From contig MNCI01015627.1 in the NCBI GenBank assembly GCA_015680685.1, forward strand, positions 387,287 through 451,286: a stretch of DNA of 64,000 nucleotides. The letters are read 5' to 3'. This document shows positions 1-12,239 of the stretch, piece after piece; position 1 is the stretch's first letter, and each line of letters opens with the position of its first letter. The stretch comes from Gnetum montanum. Taxonomy: Eukaryota > Streptophyta > Gnetopsida > Gnetales > Gnetaceae. Made by a program: the position numbers and the translations under genes. The notes beneath the pieces were generated by a model, which did no database searches, was not told the origin of the DNA, and worked only from the letters and a program-made list of their open reading frames with translations.

Positions 1-728
1 TAACTTAAATTATAGGTTCTTGTACATTGAAGCACAATTTATAATTCAACAACCAATCAAGCAAATGATATGTCAAATGAAGTACACAAGTACAATATAC
101 AATGATTGCTTTTATAGTGACAATTTATGCATAACATTTTTATTATATCCAAGAGAATGAAGTCTTCTTATAGCCTTAGAGCTTCCAAAATCACGTTGTA
201 ATTTGTGAAACGACTATCTAACAACTAGTGTAGAAGTCTCCTTTAAGATTAGGATGTCTCTCTAAAAATGATTTCCATTCTAAGGAGATGTCTCTATGGA
301 GATGTCTTCTCTTAAAAGCAGATGTCTCCTATTTTTTGGAGATGTCTTCTTTACATTATCCTCACTTAGGTCGAGACATCTTCTGCTTCTTGGAGACATC
401 TTCTAAGCTCTTGAACTTTGATTCCTTAGACTTCCTCTTGCTAATTTACCTTCCTCTTGATCACTAGAGCATCTTCATTTGGCTTGTAGTCCTTGTACTC
501 ATCTATGCTTCCTTGAGTCCTTAGAGTCTCCATTTTGACATCTCTTTATATATGTCATTTCTTGAGCTCTCATTTATGGCCATGCACTCATCTTTGCTAA
601 TGAAATCTTCTACTTGGATATTTTGTTGTAGCTCTTTTCTCATTAAGTTCCTGCAAACATATCATCTAATGTAGGCATTCTATTGCTCTCCATTTTTCTT
701 AAGGTTTTTATACACCAAAAGGTTGACA
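1..728 (-). mobile_element. Copia LTR fragment, U3 side
   Basis: The segment matches the U3 half of the two Copia LTRs at 45440-46533 and 50647-52572 in the same orientation. Shared landmarks are the stretch ending in ctccattttt-cttaaggttt and the terminal gttgaca, which equals the TGTTGA-type start on the minus strand. Nothing of the internal Copia region follows, so this is a broken LTR cut by the window edge on one side. It carries five copies of TGTCTC or GAGACA between 255 and 398, three of them exactly 34 bp apart. Confidence 0.7.
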
Positions 729-738
729 ACGTCATCTT

Positions 739-1528
739 TGATGCGATGTCTCGAGATCTATGCAACCTTATAAATACCATCACTTGGGCATACAACCAAC
801 AACATTTCATTCCAACACTTAGAGATAAATTTTTGTTGTTTTTTTTTGTAGTTAGCAATAGAGTGAATGATCACAGTGTGGTATTGAGTAGTTGTACAAT
901 GTCTTTATTTCAATGAATTATTCTTGGACACAATTCAAGATCAATAATAAAGATCAATATTTCTTTTCATGATTGCACTATCCACTTAGCTTTCTTTATG
1001 TTTACTTAGAATAATTTTCTTACATTCTTAGTTAATCATTTACATTTCAACCACTTTATTTTACATCTTACTAGTAAGTAGAATAGATACAACTAGTTTT
1101 GAGAAATATGTGTAGTTATCTGATAATCCAGTAGTGCAATTCCTTGATTCATTTAGTAGTGATACCACTTGGTAATCCTAGTGATAACTACATGAGTCTA
1201 AGGTGTGTACAATAGACTAGGACTAGATATCTATCACATTAGGTTAAGATAGATTTATGTTTTTCTAGTCAATTAGACTTAGAGTTTTATTCAATCATGT
1301 TTACCTTTAGAAGCATTAAGAGACTTACAACATCAACCAATCATATGTCTCACTAAGAGTTAAATTATACACTTGAACTTCACTAACTCAATGTGGGAAA
1401 ATAATAATATTGAACTTAACATCAATTACTAACATAATTACATTGTCCATCCACATATTACGATTTGGTCACGTGTAGATACTCATGACTTGTATGGTAG
1501 AGTGTTGCGATACCTCCACTACTCATCA
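739..1528 (+). mobile_element. Athila-like LTR, probably solo
   Basis: It begins TGATG and ends CTCATCA like the other LTRs of this family. It aligns along its length with the LTR at 35121-35965, including a TATA box (TTATAAATAC, 768-777), an AATAAA-containing R region and a U5 rich in gtaat words. No primer-binding site follows the 3' end, so it is not a working 5' LTR. The flanks share TCTT or TCTTT (about 735-739 and 1529-1533), a possible but ambiguous target duplication. Confidence 0.7.
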
Positions 1529-2238
1529 TCTTTTGAATTATCACTTATGTTTACTTTATCCATATTGCTAAGTTTGATTGAGATGTAAGATATTTTTTTA
1601 TAATTTTTATTCTGTAAAAATATTAAAGGAAGAAAGGGTTAAAATGTTTAACTTTACTAATTAATAACTAGACTATTCTAAACATGGAGCATCTATTTCC
1701 ACTTTCTATATACATCCTAAACATATAATAACACTATCGGGTTACCAAGTGTTTATTGCTAGAAGTACTAAGTATTCACGACTAGGATTACCAAGCATTA
1801 GTATATTATGCTTGAAATGGTCATAGTCATGTTACTTATGAGTTAGAATTTTAAATGCTTAAGTACAAGAAAGTAAACTACATATAAAGTGGAATGCTTA
1901 AAAGTAAACTTAAGCTAATCCAAGTACTACAATGGAGAGAAGAAATCTTGATTTTATTTTCATTCATATAATTGTATCTAGGTATATACTACACTTGAAT
2001 AAAATTCTATATAATGAATTAAATCCATGCCATGGGCACTCAAGAAAATTTTGCTAAGTTCTATAGAAGAAAACTACAAGAGTGTGGCTAAGGGAGTGAC
2101 CAATGGTGTGATAAATGTAGTTGGTGCATGCACTTATATAGGCTCTAGGAGGATCAACATTGATGCACATGCACCAATGCATCTTGGGATGTATTGACTA
2201 GGATGCATCAATGCAACTAACTTATTGATACTTTATTG
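1529..2238 (-). mobile_element. Athila-like 3' LTR, truncated
   Basis: This is the reverse complement of the same LTR group and is closest to 52903-53728. Both share the segment with tgattgag-tgtaagat and the U3 block full of atgcatc words next to tatatagg. On the minus strand it lies directly downstream of the env-like remnant at 2241-3860, which fits a 3' LTR. The U5 end is missing where it meets the plus-strand LTR ending at 1528. Confidence 0.65.
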
Positions 2239-2240
2239 TA

Positions 2241-3860
2241 TCTCCATGACTGAATAAAAACTCTTCCTCAAGTGAACAAAATAGAATTGAGTTTCTTACA
2301 AAATTTGGAAAATTATAGAACTAATTGACTAACTTTAATACATAAAAAAACTAGTTACTACCATTTTTCATACATATAAAATTGGTGTAATGTACAAAGA
2401 AACTAGATACTTTTAGCAAAAATTAGCTAGTGCTTGTTGGATGGATGGAGATGGGATGAACTCTTCATACCATGCCTAGAGGTGGAGGCTTGTGTGGCAC
2501 GTAGAGGATCCTTCATCATGTCCTTGCTTTTTTGGAGCATCGATTTCCCTATTATTACTACTAAAAGTTGAAAGGCATCCAAAATTTCTTTCATTTTTTC
2601 CTCCTTGTCTCGTGGGTCATGAATGATCTAGGATGCTTTACCTAAATGAGCAAGTGTTGGTACATTCCACAAGCATGATAATTTAGGAAACATCTTCTTC
2701 ATGCTAATAAACTAAGTTACAAATTATTTATGTTTAAAGCTTAAAATATGATCGAGGTTCTACAGCTTATGGTAGTCACTTATTCTTCTAGCCAAGTTCT
2801 CAATGATTGATCTTTGATCAATGAATTTGCTTTGAGAACCTTAAGCTCTATATTGGCCATTTCTAACTTTTTTTTAGTCTCTTTGTAGAGCTTAAAGTCT
2901 ACCTCATAAAGGAGGTAAGAGCTAGTCACCTGCTTCTTTAACTCTGATTTGCACTTCCCTACTATTAGCATTACCAAGTTTGCATATCAAAGATTGGCAA
3001 GATCTATGTATTCTATCATCTCCTACATCTACAACTCCTTCAAGTGAATCTCTACTTCATTGTATGTATTAAGGTCATCAAAGATGAGTTTCGACATATC
3101 ACCTGTTTGTTGGTGTTTCAAGAGGGTTTTGTTTACATTTACCTTTACCAACTTAATCTCTTTTTCATTAATTTGATTTAGCTTCTTGACCTAGTCCCTA
3201 GAGTGTTTTTTAACTCATTCATACTTCAAGGCATTATTCTTCTAGGAAACAACCTCAATTATGATCTTTTGATAAAGAAAATGAACCTTCTCCATTGAGA
3301 GATTCCTATTTTCTATAGCCAACCTCCTAAAATCAAGTTTTACATTAATCAATTTTTCTTGCTGCTAGCAAATGTATTCCACCACGTGCTCTTTCTATTG
3401 CTTAGCATTCCATAAGTAGTGATTATCTCTGGCGAGCATTAGATTTTCCTTTCAAACTTATTCAAGATCATAGCTAGAGGAATTCATCATTAACTTTGAT
3501 AGTAACTCATCAAAAGTTATCATCTCTTACATTCTTAGCCTCTTAGAATTTTTGCTGAAGTTATTGAAAAGATTCATATCTAATGAACTTTGGACTAAGA
3601 ATGGTAGGATCAAAAAATAGGCTTTGAGTTCTGCAACCTCAACGACCAACCATTGATTGGTAAGAGTGACCTCCCTAAGTTGTGCATTCATGATCAACAT
3701 CTTACCCCTTGTCTTTAGCAGCTATGACTAGGTAGCTAAAATATCTTCTGGAATATTAAAGATGTCTGGAATTGGTTTCTTAGCTCCCACTAGTTGCTCC
3801 AAAACTTATTTGTGTTGAAATACACTCTTCCTTCAAAGCAAGTTCACTCCTTAAGAATTC
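2241..3860 (-). pseudogene. env-like coiled-coil ORF remnant of an Athila-like element
   Basis: The longest open piece is 2780-2977 (65 codons). It is rich in Lys, Glu and Leu, with heptad-like spacing typical of a coiled coil. The same protein pattern, with similar phrases around YEVDFK and LEMANIELKVLKA, is seen on the plus strand at about 31500-31700, so the two are copies of one ORF. Its place between pol and the 3' LTR is where Athila-type elements carry their envelope-like ORF. I see no signal peptide or membrane segment in this piece, so env-like refers only to position. Stops and frameshifts make it non-functional. Confidence 0.5.
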
Positions 3861-3864
3861 ACCT

Positions 3865-4800
3865 TGAAACCACTGAATCTAAATAATATGAAAGATAAAC
3901 CAAATTATATAAACACAAGAAAACTAGCTATCTTCAATTATCAAATGAGAAGATTACAATATAATGGATACCAAATCCAAGGATTCAACATACTTTCATA
4001 CACTCATACTATTGTAGAGCTTGAGACTCTACAATCTCACAAGATTAACCTCAATGTAAGGCTCAATGTTTAAATTAGATCTCACACATAGATATGCAAA
4101 TTCAACCAAAGATATAAAGAGTTTTGGCCATGATCACTCACACACTTAGCTCTAGAGATGCATTCATACATATGCAATCCCTCTCCCATCTCTCTTCACA
4201 TCTCTCTCAAGGTCTTGGGATGCCTCCTTCCTTGCACAAGTTCTTCTTGGTCTTTTCTTGCTTGTTCTTTCTCTTCTACCAAGAAAGGATACAAAACATG
4301 ATTATCAAGATCCAAAACCCCTAGGAGCCTTTCATAAATGGTTCTTCAAAAGTTTCCCACATGGATCTTGACTTCCCTATATGTTTCCCATCAAAATTAC
4401 CTTGTTGAAACTTCACTCGATTAAATGAGATCTCTCCCAACATTTCTAGATGTCTCCATGTTAATTATGGATGTTGTTAAAACATCTCACATGAGTACAA
4501 GATGTCTTCCTAGAGGAGAAGGCATCTTGCTAGCATCCAAGACATCTTACCAATGTTTAAGACATCTCCTTAGGATCCAATATATCTTGTGCAAGATGTA
4601 TCATCATTTGCAAGATGTCTCCTTTGAGAAGACTTCAATTCACCCAAGATGTCTCCTCTAAACATCAGAAATCTCTTATAAAACCTCAAGTCTCCATCAA
4701 GACATTCATGGACTTCTAAGATTTCTTCCTAGTGTTGGGAACTTGCAAAAGCAACATGTGGGGAAAAGCATAAGAGAATTGGAAGAGGTATCCCTATACA
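3865..4800 (-). mobile_element. Chromovirus-like Gypsy 3' LTR
   Basis: In plus coordinates it starts TG (3865) and ends CA (4800). It aligns nearly end to end with the LTR at 41399-42326, sharing the blocks around gaaaactagctatctt, cactcacacactt and gatgtctcc. A purine-rich tract on the minus strand lies immediately upstream, and the pol of the same element follows at 4863-8400, so this is its 3' LTR. U3 carries TGTCTC words at 4451, 4616 and 4650, the last two again 34 bp apart. Confidence 0.75.
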
Positions 4801-4813
4801 AACTCTCCCATCC
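4801..4813 (-). other. Polypurine tract of the chromovirus-like element
   Basis: On the minus strand the sequence reads GGATGGGAGAGTT and abuts the LTR start TGTATAGGG. A purine run at this place primes plus-strand DNA synthesis in LTR elements. Confidence 0.5.
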
Positions 4814-4862
4814 TTCAAAAGGTGAACTTAGTTGAACAATGGAATAGAGTAGAGATACTCCC

Positions 4863-6020
4863 TCACTCAAACATTTTTGTCTCATGCATCCATTTAGCAT
4901 GATACCTCTTAACTCCCTGAGTGCTTGAAGCTTTCCTTCTCTTGAGTACAATAGCCTTTCTCTCCCTCTCCCTTAAAGGCTTGGATTGCTTAGTAGCCCC
5001 CTTCAAATCATGGATGTTGTTTTGTATGGTCTCATCATCAATAGGTCTATGATAATGCATAAGATCTACAACATTAAAAATAAAACATATGCCAACATCA
5101 TTGGGTAAGTAAATTTCAAAAGCATTATCATTAATTTTTTCCTTGATTTTGAAAGGATCCATCTTCTTAGCCTTCAACTTGGAGAAGTTGACAACTCTCA
5201 ATCTCTTGTTCTTGAAATGCACCCAAACCAAGTCATCTAAGACAAAGCTTGACTTTCCTTTACTTTCATTCCTCTTGAGGAATCTCTCTTACATCTTCTT
5301 CTCAAGATTGGATTTGACTTATGCATGGAGATCCCTCATCTCTTGCACAAAATCAGCACTCAATTGAGCTTCTCCCTCAAATCTCTTCAACTATCCACCA
5401 TCTTTAGGTAAAACCTATAATTCACCTCAAATGGACTATTACCTATGGCATCATGAAAAGCATTATTATAAGAAAATTCTACATCTATTGTGCTATCCAT
5501 TGTACAAACATCTCAATATGTTTAGCAAGAATTTAATCACCACCTCAATTTGGCCATCAAATTATGATGATAAGTACTAGAAAAATTTAACACGATCCCT
5601 AAAATTTTCCAAAGGAACATCCAAAAGTGACTTGTGAATTGAATTCCTTGTTACTAATAATATTCAAAGGAATACCATGCAACTTCATAACATGCTAGAA
5701 AAAAAATTTTCAACCATGAGAAGCATCACTCATCTTCTTGCACAGAATAAAATATGTCATCTTGGAGAACCTATCCATGACAATAAAAATTACATTTTTC
5801 CCACTTTTGGTATTTGAAATACCACTCACAAAATCTATATACACACTCTTTCATGGACTGTTTAGAATTGGCAAAGGTATATAGTATCCATTCACACCTT
5901 TACCTCCTTTGAACTTCTAACATGTTAAGAACTCCTTCACAAACTTTAAAACTTCTATTAACATACCAAGCCAAAATAATGTCTACCCATAAGTTCTAAT
6001 GTTTTATCCCTAACCATCTG
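4863..6020 (-). pseudogene. Ty3/Gypsy integrase remnant, chromovirus-like
   Basis: The clearest piece is 4863-5231 (122 codons), the C-terminal integrase domain, with the motif run VWVHFKNKR, SKLKAKKMDPFKI and INDNAFEIYLP found in plant chromovirus-type integrases. Upstream on the minus strand, other frames give pieces of the catalytic core (YIDFVSGI, VMDRFSKMTYFI, FSYNNAFHDAIGNSPFEV) broken by several stops. The enzyme would insert element cDNA into the genome; this copy is dead. No clear chromodomain follows the C-terminal domain before the LTR. Confidence 0.85.
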
Positions 6021-6023
6021 ACC

Positions 6024-6910
6024 TACCATGCCACTACAATGCTTTTCAAAAAAAAAATACTTTTCCTAATAGCATAATTAGGAACACATACCTTTCCATT
6101 CTTAAATAATAGTTCATCTTCAATATGATAGTTAATTCACTTGTCTATCCTACTCATCAATGGCTCTTTGAGACTCCTCCAAACTTGTCCAAAATCATCG
6201 GTATGCTCATACAAAGAAGAAAAATCACCCATACCTTTCACATGAGGTATGTTGAAATTAACCACATGCACCCTAGATAATGCATCAACCATCACATTAG
6301 CTTTGCCACTTTTGTGCTTCAACACAAAATTAAAATCCTATAACTATGCAACCCATTTCATGTTCTTTGCACTCAACTTCTTCTATGAGTTTAGAAACTG
6401 AAGTGCTTTGTGGTCTATCATCAAAGGAAACTCCTTAGGCAACAAGTAATGATTCGAATGCTTGATTGCTTGAAGAATAGCATATAACTCATTCTCATAT
6501 ATGCTATATTTTTTCCTTAACTCATTCAACATTTCAGAAAATAAATCAACAACTCTATCTTCTTATGAAAGTACCCCCACTAATGCTAAGTCCACTTGCA
6601 TCCATCTCCACCTAAGAAAGCTTTTAAAAATCTAGAATTGCATGCATTAGTTCACTAGTAATTTTTTCTTTCAATAAATCAAATCTCTCTTGGGTTTCAT
6701 TATTCCACCTAAAATCTTTATTTTTCTTTAAGAAAATGAACATAGACCCCAAAATACCACTAACATTTTTTATGAAGCATTTATAAAAACCTACTAAACT
6801 AAGGAATGATTTTACCTTTTCAACATTCTTAGGAGTTGGCCAATCCCTAATAGTATTCACCTTGGTAGCTTCCATCTGTATTTGGTTTTTAGAAACTACA
6901 TGCCCCAAAT
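6024..6910 (-). pseudogene. Ty3/Gypsy RNase H and RT tail remnant
   Basis: Piece 6137-6325 reads HKSGKANVMVDALSR, the hallmark at the end of the Ty3 RNase H region (usually NVVADALSR). Piece 6624-6908 reads GHVVSKNQIQ, DWPTPKNVEKVKSFLSLVGFY and FIKN, the connection region after the RT palm. They lie in the expected order on the minus strand ahead of the integrase. Several stops and frameshifts separate them. Confidence 0.85.
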
Positions 6911-7760
6911 ATGTGATTCTCCTCTTGAAGAAACAACTTTTCTTAACAATGATTACTATTTATGCCTCCTCCAACTTCAGACACACCATTCTCAAGTGAT
7001 CCAAGTGCTCCTCCTCATTAGAGTTGTACACCAAAATTTCATTAAATAAAAAAATGTAACACTTACTAATTAGCTCTTTAAGGACATCATGCATAAACCT
7101 CATGAATGTAGCAAGTGCATTTATGAGTCCAAATGACATCATCAATCAATCAAACAATCCATCTGGTGTCTTGAAAGTTATCTTTAATTCATCTCTAGGC
7201 TTGATTATGATTTGATGGTACCCACTCATCAAATCAATTTTTCTAAAAATATTTGCATTTTAAAGGACATCAAGGATATCATTCATCCTTGGAATAGGAA
7301 ACCTGTACTTCACTATTATCCTATTTATCTTGAAATTAATGCACATTCCCCATTCATTGCTATCCTTCTTTGGCACTAGCACTACTAGAACTACACAAGG
7401 TGAAATGGATTTCTTCATGAAGTAATTTGCAAGAAACTCTTCTACTTGCCTTTGTAATTCAAGCCATTAATTTAGTTCCATATAGAAAACTATCCTATTT
7501 TGAATGGTATCACCAAGGATGAAGTCAATCTGATACTGTACATTCCTCATTGGTGGCAATCCATCCAATGAGTAGAAATTATCTTCAAGCCTAGCACATC
7601 TTTTTCTGATATGTACTAATGAGTAGAAATTATCTTCAAGCCTAGTACTAATTTTCTGATAATATCTACTAAAGATACTGTACTAATCTGATAATATTTT
7701 GGAAAATTTTATCTTCAAGCCTAGCACATCTTTAGGAAGTTCAACCCAAACATTATCATG
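6911..7760 (-). pseudogene. Ty3/Gypsy reverse transcriptase remnant
   Basis: Piece 6960-7145 carries the palm region: FGLINALATFMRFMHDVL followed by FLFNEILVYN and EEEHLDHLR. The usual catalytic box in plant Gypsy elements is YFDDILVYS. Here the two adjacent catalytic aspartates are replaced by Asn-Glu, so the enzyme would be inactive even apart from the stops. Earlier RT motifs can be followed in other frames up to about 7550. Confidence 0.85.
7567..7735. repeat. Local tandem duplication within pol
   Basis: A block with gtagaaattatcttcaagcc and a tttctgata tail occurs at about 7570, 7621 and, more diverged, 7709. The first two copies are about 51 bp apart. It interrupts the start of the RT and looks like replication slippage in a dead element. 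Confidence 0.7.
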
Positions 7761-7779
7761 ATTAGTAGAAATTATTATT

Positions 7780-8719
7780 ATAACCACAAAACCAAAATCA
7801 GTTTCATCATGTTCCTTAATATATTCCCTCTCTCCAAGAATAATTAAGAAATAATTAATTAAACTTTGCTACCTTACTTTTTTATCCATCATGGGAATCA
7901 ACTCATTGATTCCATCAGATCTAGCTACACTCCACAAATTTCTTGTTTCATCAAACTGAGAAATATTATTAAAATTCCAAGGTCTACCAAAAATTACATT
8001 AACATAATCTATTGAAAGCACATCATATTTCACTACATCATGAAAGCCTCAAATTATAAATTTCCAAGTACATTGTTCCCTCACCTCTTAAGAAAAATTT
8101 CTAGATAACTAATGCACTTTATAAGATCTTATATGAAGATTAGTTGCTAACCCCAATATAGCAACTACCCTAAATAAATTACTTTTTCTTGGGCTTCTCC
8201 ATCAATTAAAACATGAATCCATTCCCTACTAAGCAAAGATCTAGCCCCAACACAAAATAGTAGTTTTCTATTCGAATGATCTTCTCTATACAAATTCCCC
8301 ATGAATAAACAAGAATTTAATTTAAAACACTTAATTTTTGGAGCATTAGGGTTACCTATCTAAAGACCTTAGCTTAATGTTTCTTCCATATTCATGGTTT
8401 GCACATCCTTTCCCTTAGTTGCCTTGTGCAGTGAACATTCCTATTTCTTGTATTCTCATTCTCCATACTTGAAGAACCTTTTTTTTTTTTTGAATTTCTA
8501 CTTTGGCTCTTGTTTCCCTTACCTTGGTCCTTCTTGGTTTTATCCTTATCATTTTCTCTTTCAATCATCTTATCATAATTGCCATTGTTATCTTCAGATT
8601 TGGACTTGGATCCCTTCTCAAATTTAGATCCCTTCTCCTTTTCCTTGGAGCTTTATTTTCTCATGTTTCAAAATCTACTTAATTTCCCCTCAATCTTGAG
8701 TGTCCAGTCATAGCCTCAT
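7780..8719 (-). pseudogene. Chromovirus-like protease and gag tail remnant
   Basis: Reading the minus strand from 8640, a Lys/Ser/Asp-rich gag tail is followed by a protease-like stretch. That stretch contains HVLIDGEAQ, near the place of the catalytic Asp motif, and then VNVIFGRPWNFN, the flap-end motif of plant Gypsy proteases. Stops are present. The normal D-S/T-G is not intact; the reading is D-G-E. The gag is cut at 8719 by the LTR at 8720-9542. Confidence 0.6.
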
Positions 8720-9542
8720 TGATGAATAGTGAGGTACCCCTATGCCCAACCATACAATCACTAAGGGGTTTATGTGCGATCTAGTCGAATTCCATGGTCC
8801 TATAGTTCTCTAGTGCACTAACTCTTCTAGGAAGTGAATTGAGTGTTGAGAACATTCATTGTTTTTTCAACTACACTTGTGAGGAGCAAGGGTATGGTTT
8901 AAGTGTAATTGAGGTACATGATTTTTCTTATTTTATGTTTTAGAAATTTGATCACCTAAAACAAGAATAAAAGGTAAAGTAATTAAAGATCTAATTCATC
9001 TACTGCCTAGCTAGCCTAACACAAGTAACTACCCCACTTTCTTGGACACATCATGAACACATATATTGATATTGGGGCTACCAAACATTAACCATCACTA
9101 GCTTACCAAGTACTATATGTATGTTTGAAGTGGTCCTGCTTGTGTTCATTAACTGCTGGAAAGTAATTGGTTAATTCAAATGCATTAAAGTAAAGTGCAT
9201 GAAAGTAAAAAGCATTAAAGGAAACATTAATGTATTCTCAATGATAAAAGGATTGTCAAAAGAGTTCGTTTTTATTCCCATCACACTGCTATGCTTAGGT
9301 ACATTAGTGTTCAAACAAATAATTCTACACACTTAGACTCCTTTTGTGGGCACTTAAAGAATATTCTAACTTTGGAGAAAATAAACTACAAAATCTTCGC
9401 TACATTGAAAACTAAAAACTAAATGCCAAATCGGGAGCCCAAGCACTTTTTTTTGTGGGCTAGCATATACCTACTAATGTCAGATACTCAACATTGCATC
9501 AAGATCCCAAAGTCGGAGTAGATGAATAAACATGTTTCATCA
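8720..9542 (-). mobile_element. Athila-like 3' LTR
   Basis: In plus coordinates it starts TGATGAATAG and ends TTTCATCA. It is nearly collinear with the truncated LTR at 39881-40483. The R/U5 landmarks ccaagtacta, gtggtc and the AATAAA-type signal are seen in reverse. It lies downstream, on the minus strand, of the spacer and integrase at 9543-12215, which makes it that element's 3' LTR. The short run CGTTGGGGTA just before it on the minus strand is a weak polypurine tract. It sits inside the gag of the chromovirus-like element. Confidence 0.75.
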
Positions 9543-11569
9543 TACCCCAACGATTGAATGAAAACTTGTCCTCAAGTGATGAAGAGGAGGAACAAGTTCT
9601 TTACAAAATATTGGGTAGGTATGGGATTATTGATTAACATACAAACTAACTCAGATAGACTCTAAGTGCCCAAGTGTATAGAGTAATAACGTTTTACAAA
9701 ATTGAATGTTCATGATAAGAGAAGTGAACATAGATAACACTAACATCCAACACCTCTTAGTAGTAGAAGAATGAAAGAGAAGATCCAACAATCATAAACA
9801 GTCCTCATTGTGTGAGACTACCACATCACCCTTAGTGAAGATAGTCTTGCTTCCAATCCATGCTTTCCACAGCAATCACAAAACAATCATGAATTAGTAT
9901 GCAATGTGTAACACATAGTGGTTTAAATGCCTTGTCTTGTCGATGGTTACACTCGGCTAGGTTGTGATTGTGGTAGATTGATTCCTTTAGTAGTGTTAGT
10001 AGGAAGGTTGAAAAATAAGGTAAAATAGATAAGTGGTCCATCAAATTTGGAAAAGTTCAACACAAGGAAATATTTGAAGAGGGTGTAAGAATTTGCAACA
10101 ATAAAAAAGAAAAGTTGCCTAAAAAATGTTGTGAAGATGTGCACAATTGGATGTCATTGATAGAGTAAACAAAATTAATTTAATTATAAGATTTTCTAAG
10201 GGTAAAGAATCTAACTAACCCAACCAAAAGATATACAAGTGGGTCCTCCCCAAAGCAGGAATAGGCCTTTTATGCCCTTCCATAACTTCAAACCAAAGAT
10301 TCTGTGGGCTTTATGGATGATTAATGGTTACAAAAGGTTAAGCACAAAAACTTGGAAGAAACTAACTAAGAATTTTGACACATCAAACTAGGAAATCACA
10401 TCAAAACATGAAATCGATAGTGAGGTGAGACATGGAAAGCATAGATAGCTGAGAGAGAGTGGAATGGAGTTTCTAATTATGGTCACATGAAGTCCCTTGT
10501 GGATTTTGTGGTTAAATGACTTGATAGGATCCACCCTTACTATAGACTAAAACCAACCATGTTTAGTGACTTTGCATCATCATTTTAATACTAGTCCATC
10601 CCCTAAGACACAAGAGTGCTCCCACAGAACAACTACCATTCCTTATTAGAAAAGAAAAGAGAAGCAGGAAGTGAGAAAGGACCTTAGTTAGAGGAGACTA
10701 TTCCCATAACCAGTGTTTGTAGCCTATTTATTCTATCTAAGGACTATTCTTTAAATTTCTAATTTTTTTTAATTTTTTTTGAAATGGAAACCATACCATG
10801 CAAAGACACATGCATTTATTTTTTCTAAGAGGTGTTCTTTGAATTCTCATCATTTTTTATTTCTGATGGGAACCACACCATGCAAAGACATATGCATTTA
10901 TTTTGTCCATGGGATGTGCTTTGAATTCTTATCATTTTTTTATGAGAACCACAACATGCAAGGACTTATTCAACTTCCTTTTATTAGTCAACATAGACTG
11001 GTAAGAAATCCATGAAAACACACATGCACCCAGGTAGATAGAAAGGCACAAAGAATAGTGAATCCCCTTGAAGCCACACCCTATTCAAACCTTTGAATCC
11101 TTCCCAATTTTGGAAACTACCAAAGTCACAAATTTATTAAAGTTTTGTTAATGAAAAAGGACTACATGTTTCTAGAACAAGGAAAACCATAGAGTTTGTG
11201 GATGGGTATATCTTGTGGTTACTACTTGTTACATGAAAAAGAAACCATGTCCTAATTATCCATAAAAAAATTCAAAGCCAGAAACTAGATACCAACAATC
11301 AAATAACAAAAATAGTACATACCACCATCAAGCAACACATTACCACTGTACCTAGCACTTATTAACAAAAAGATAGAAAATCACATCAAAATAAAATAAA
11401 ATATAAAAGAAAGTGTAAAATGTTCAAGACATAGCAAATGTACTAACAATGGTGTATAATAAAAGTTAGAAGAGAATAATAACATAAAAACAAGAAGATC
11501 TAAAATAGAGAATGTGTAAAACAAAAAATGTGTAAAAGAAAAAGTTGAAAAATTTAGGGGCTTCTTATG
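9543..11569 (-). other. Non-coding spacer of an Athila-like element
   Basis: No credible ORF. The segment 10200-11100 is the reverse complement of 27520-28480. In both places it follows the same integrase, so it is an element spacer rather than host DNA. It contains the 76-82 bp tandem repeat at 10780-10985. Most short ORFs here are chance readings. Confidence 0.6.
10780..10985. repeat. Tandem repeat, about 76-82 bp, 2.5 copies
   Basis: The block starting aaccataccatgcaaagac recurs at 10789, 10871 and 10947 with a tail of gaattctcatcattttt. The related spacer at 27735-27860 holds only one unit, so the array expanded in this copy. Confidence 0.8.
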
Positions 11570-12215
11570 TGGTTAGCATGGGTGGCCATCTCCCCCATGA
11601 CTAAGTTGAAAGGAGGAGATTCGAAATATGGAACATGGTTGTCCATCCAATGAGGCTTTTGTTGTATTAGCTAGCTTATACTCATGGAAAGGTTTAATTT
11701 GTTGGATGTTGATCAACTATTTCCTATCTAGGCTCTCAAGTTTGTAGATCATCATGGCCCTAGATGGAAAATTTTCATAAATGATGTAAGGTCCTTCCCA
11801 CAATGTTTGGAAGTTAGTTCATTAAGGTACGTGTGTGGGGTTCTAGTAGAGAACCTTATCTCCTAGTTGAAATTTGACTTTTCTGATTTTAAGGTCATGA
11901 CACTTTTTGTTATAGGCCTTATGAAATTTTTTGGATGATAGAACTATCAATCAATTTTCATCTAGCAAGTTGAGATTCATTAGTCTTTCTTTTTGTGCTA
12001 GACTCAAGTCAAGGTCAAGGTCACAAGTTGTTGAAAGTGTATGGAGCTTGAATTAAATAGGAGGTGTTGGTAATTTTCCATACATAAGCTCATAGGGAGA
12101 GTAACCTATAGGAAGTTTCGATGTTAAATGGTAGGCCCAAAGGGCATCATTGAGTTTTGTTCTCCATTCTTTTCTATATTTCCTAACAAATATGAGGTAC
12201 TCCTGCATTTCAATG
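11570..12215 (-). pseudogene. Athila-like integrase C-terminal remnant
   Basis: Read on the minus strand, the segment gives LNDALWAYH, PIGYSPYELMYGKLP, KERLMNLNLLDEN and then a GD-containing C-terminal stretch. This matches 26300-27070 on the plus strand almost block for block. It is the part of a Ty3-type integrase after the catalytic core. It contains stops and is cut at about 12215, where Tat-like material in the opposite strand begins. Confidence 0.8.
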
Positions 12216-12239
12216 AAGCTTCAACCTCTCGATGTGGTA

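Noticed and set aside
739-1528. Certain target site duplication for this LTR
   Set aside because: TCTT/TCTTT on both sides is short, T-rich and shifted by one base, so it could be chance.
10779-11015. 78-codon ORF with repeated HAKTHAFIF-like phrase
   Set aside because: The repeated peptide is the 76-82 bp tandem DNA repeat read through; the unit length is not constant and no copy elsewhere keeps the frame.
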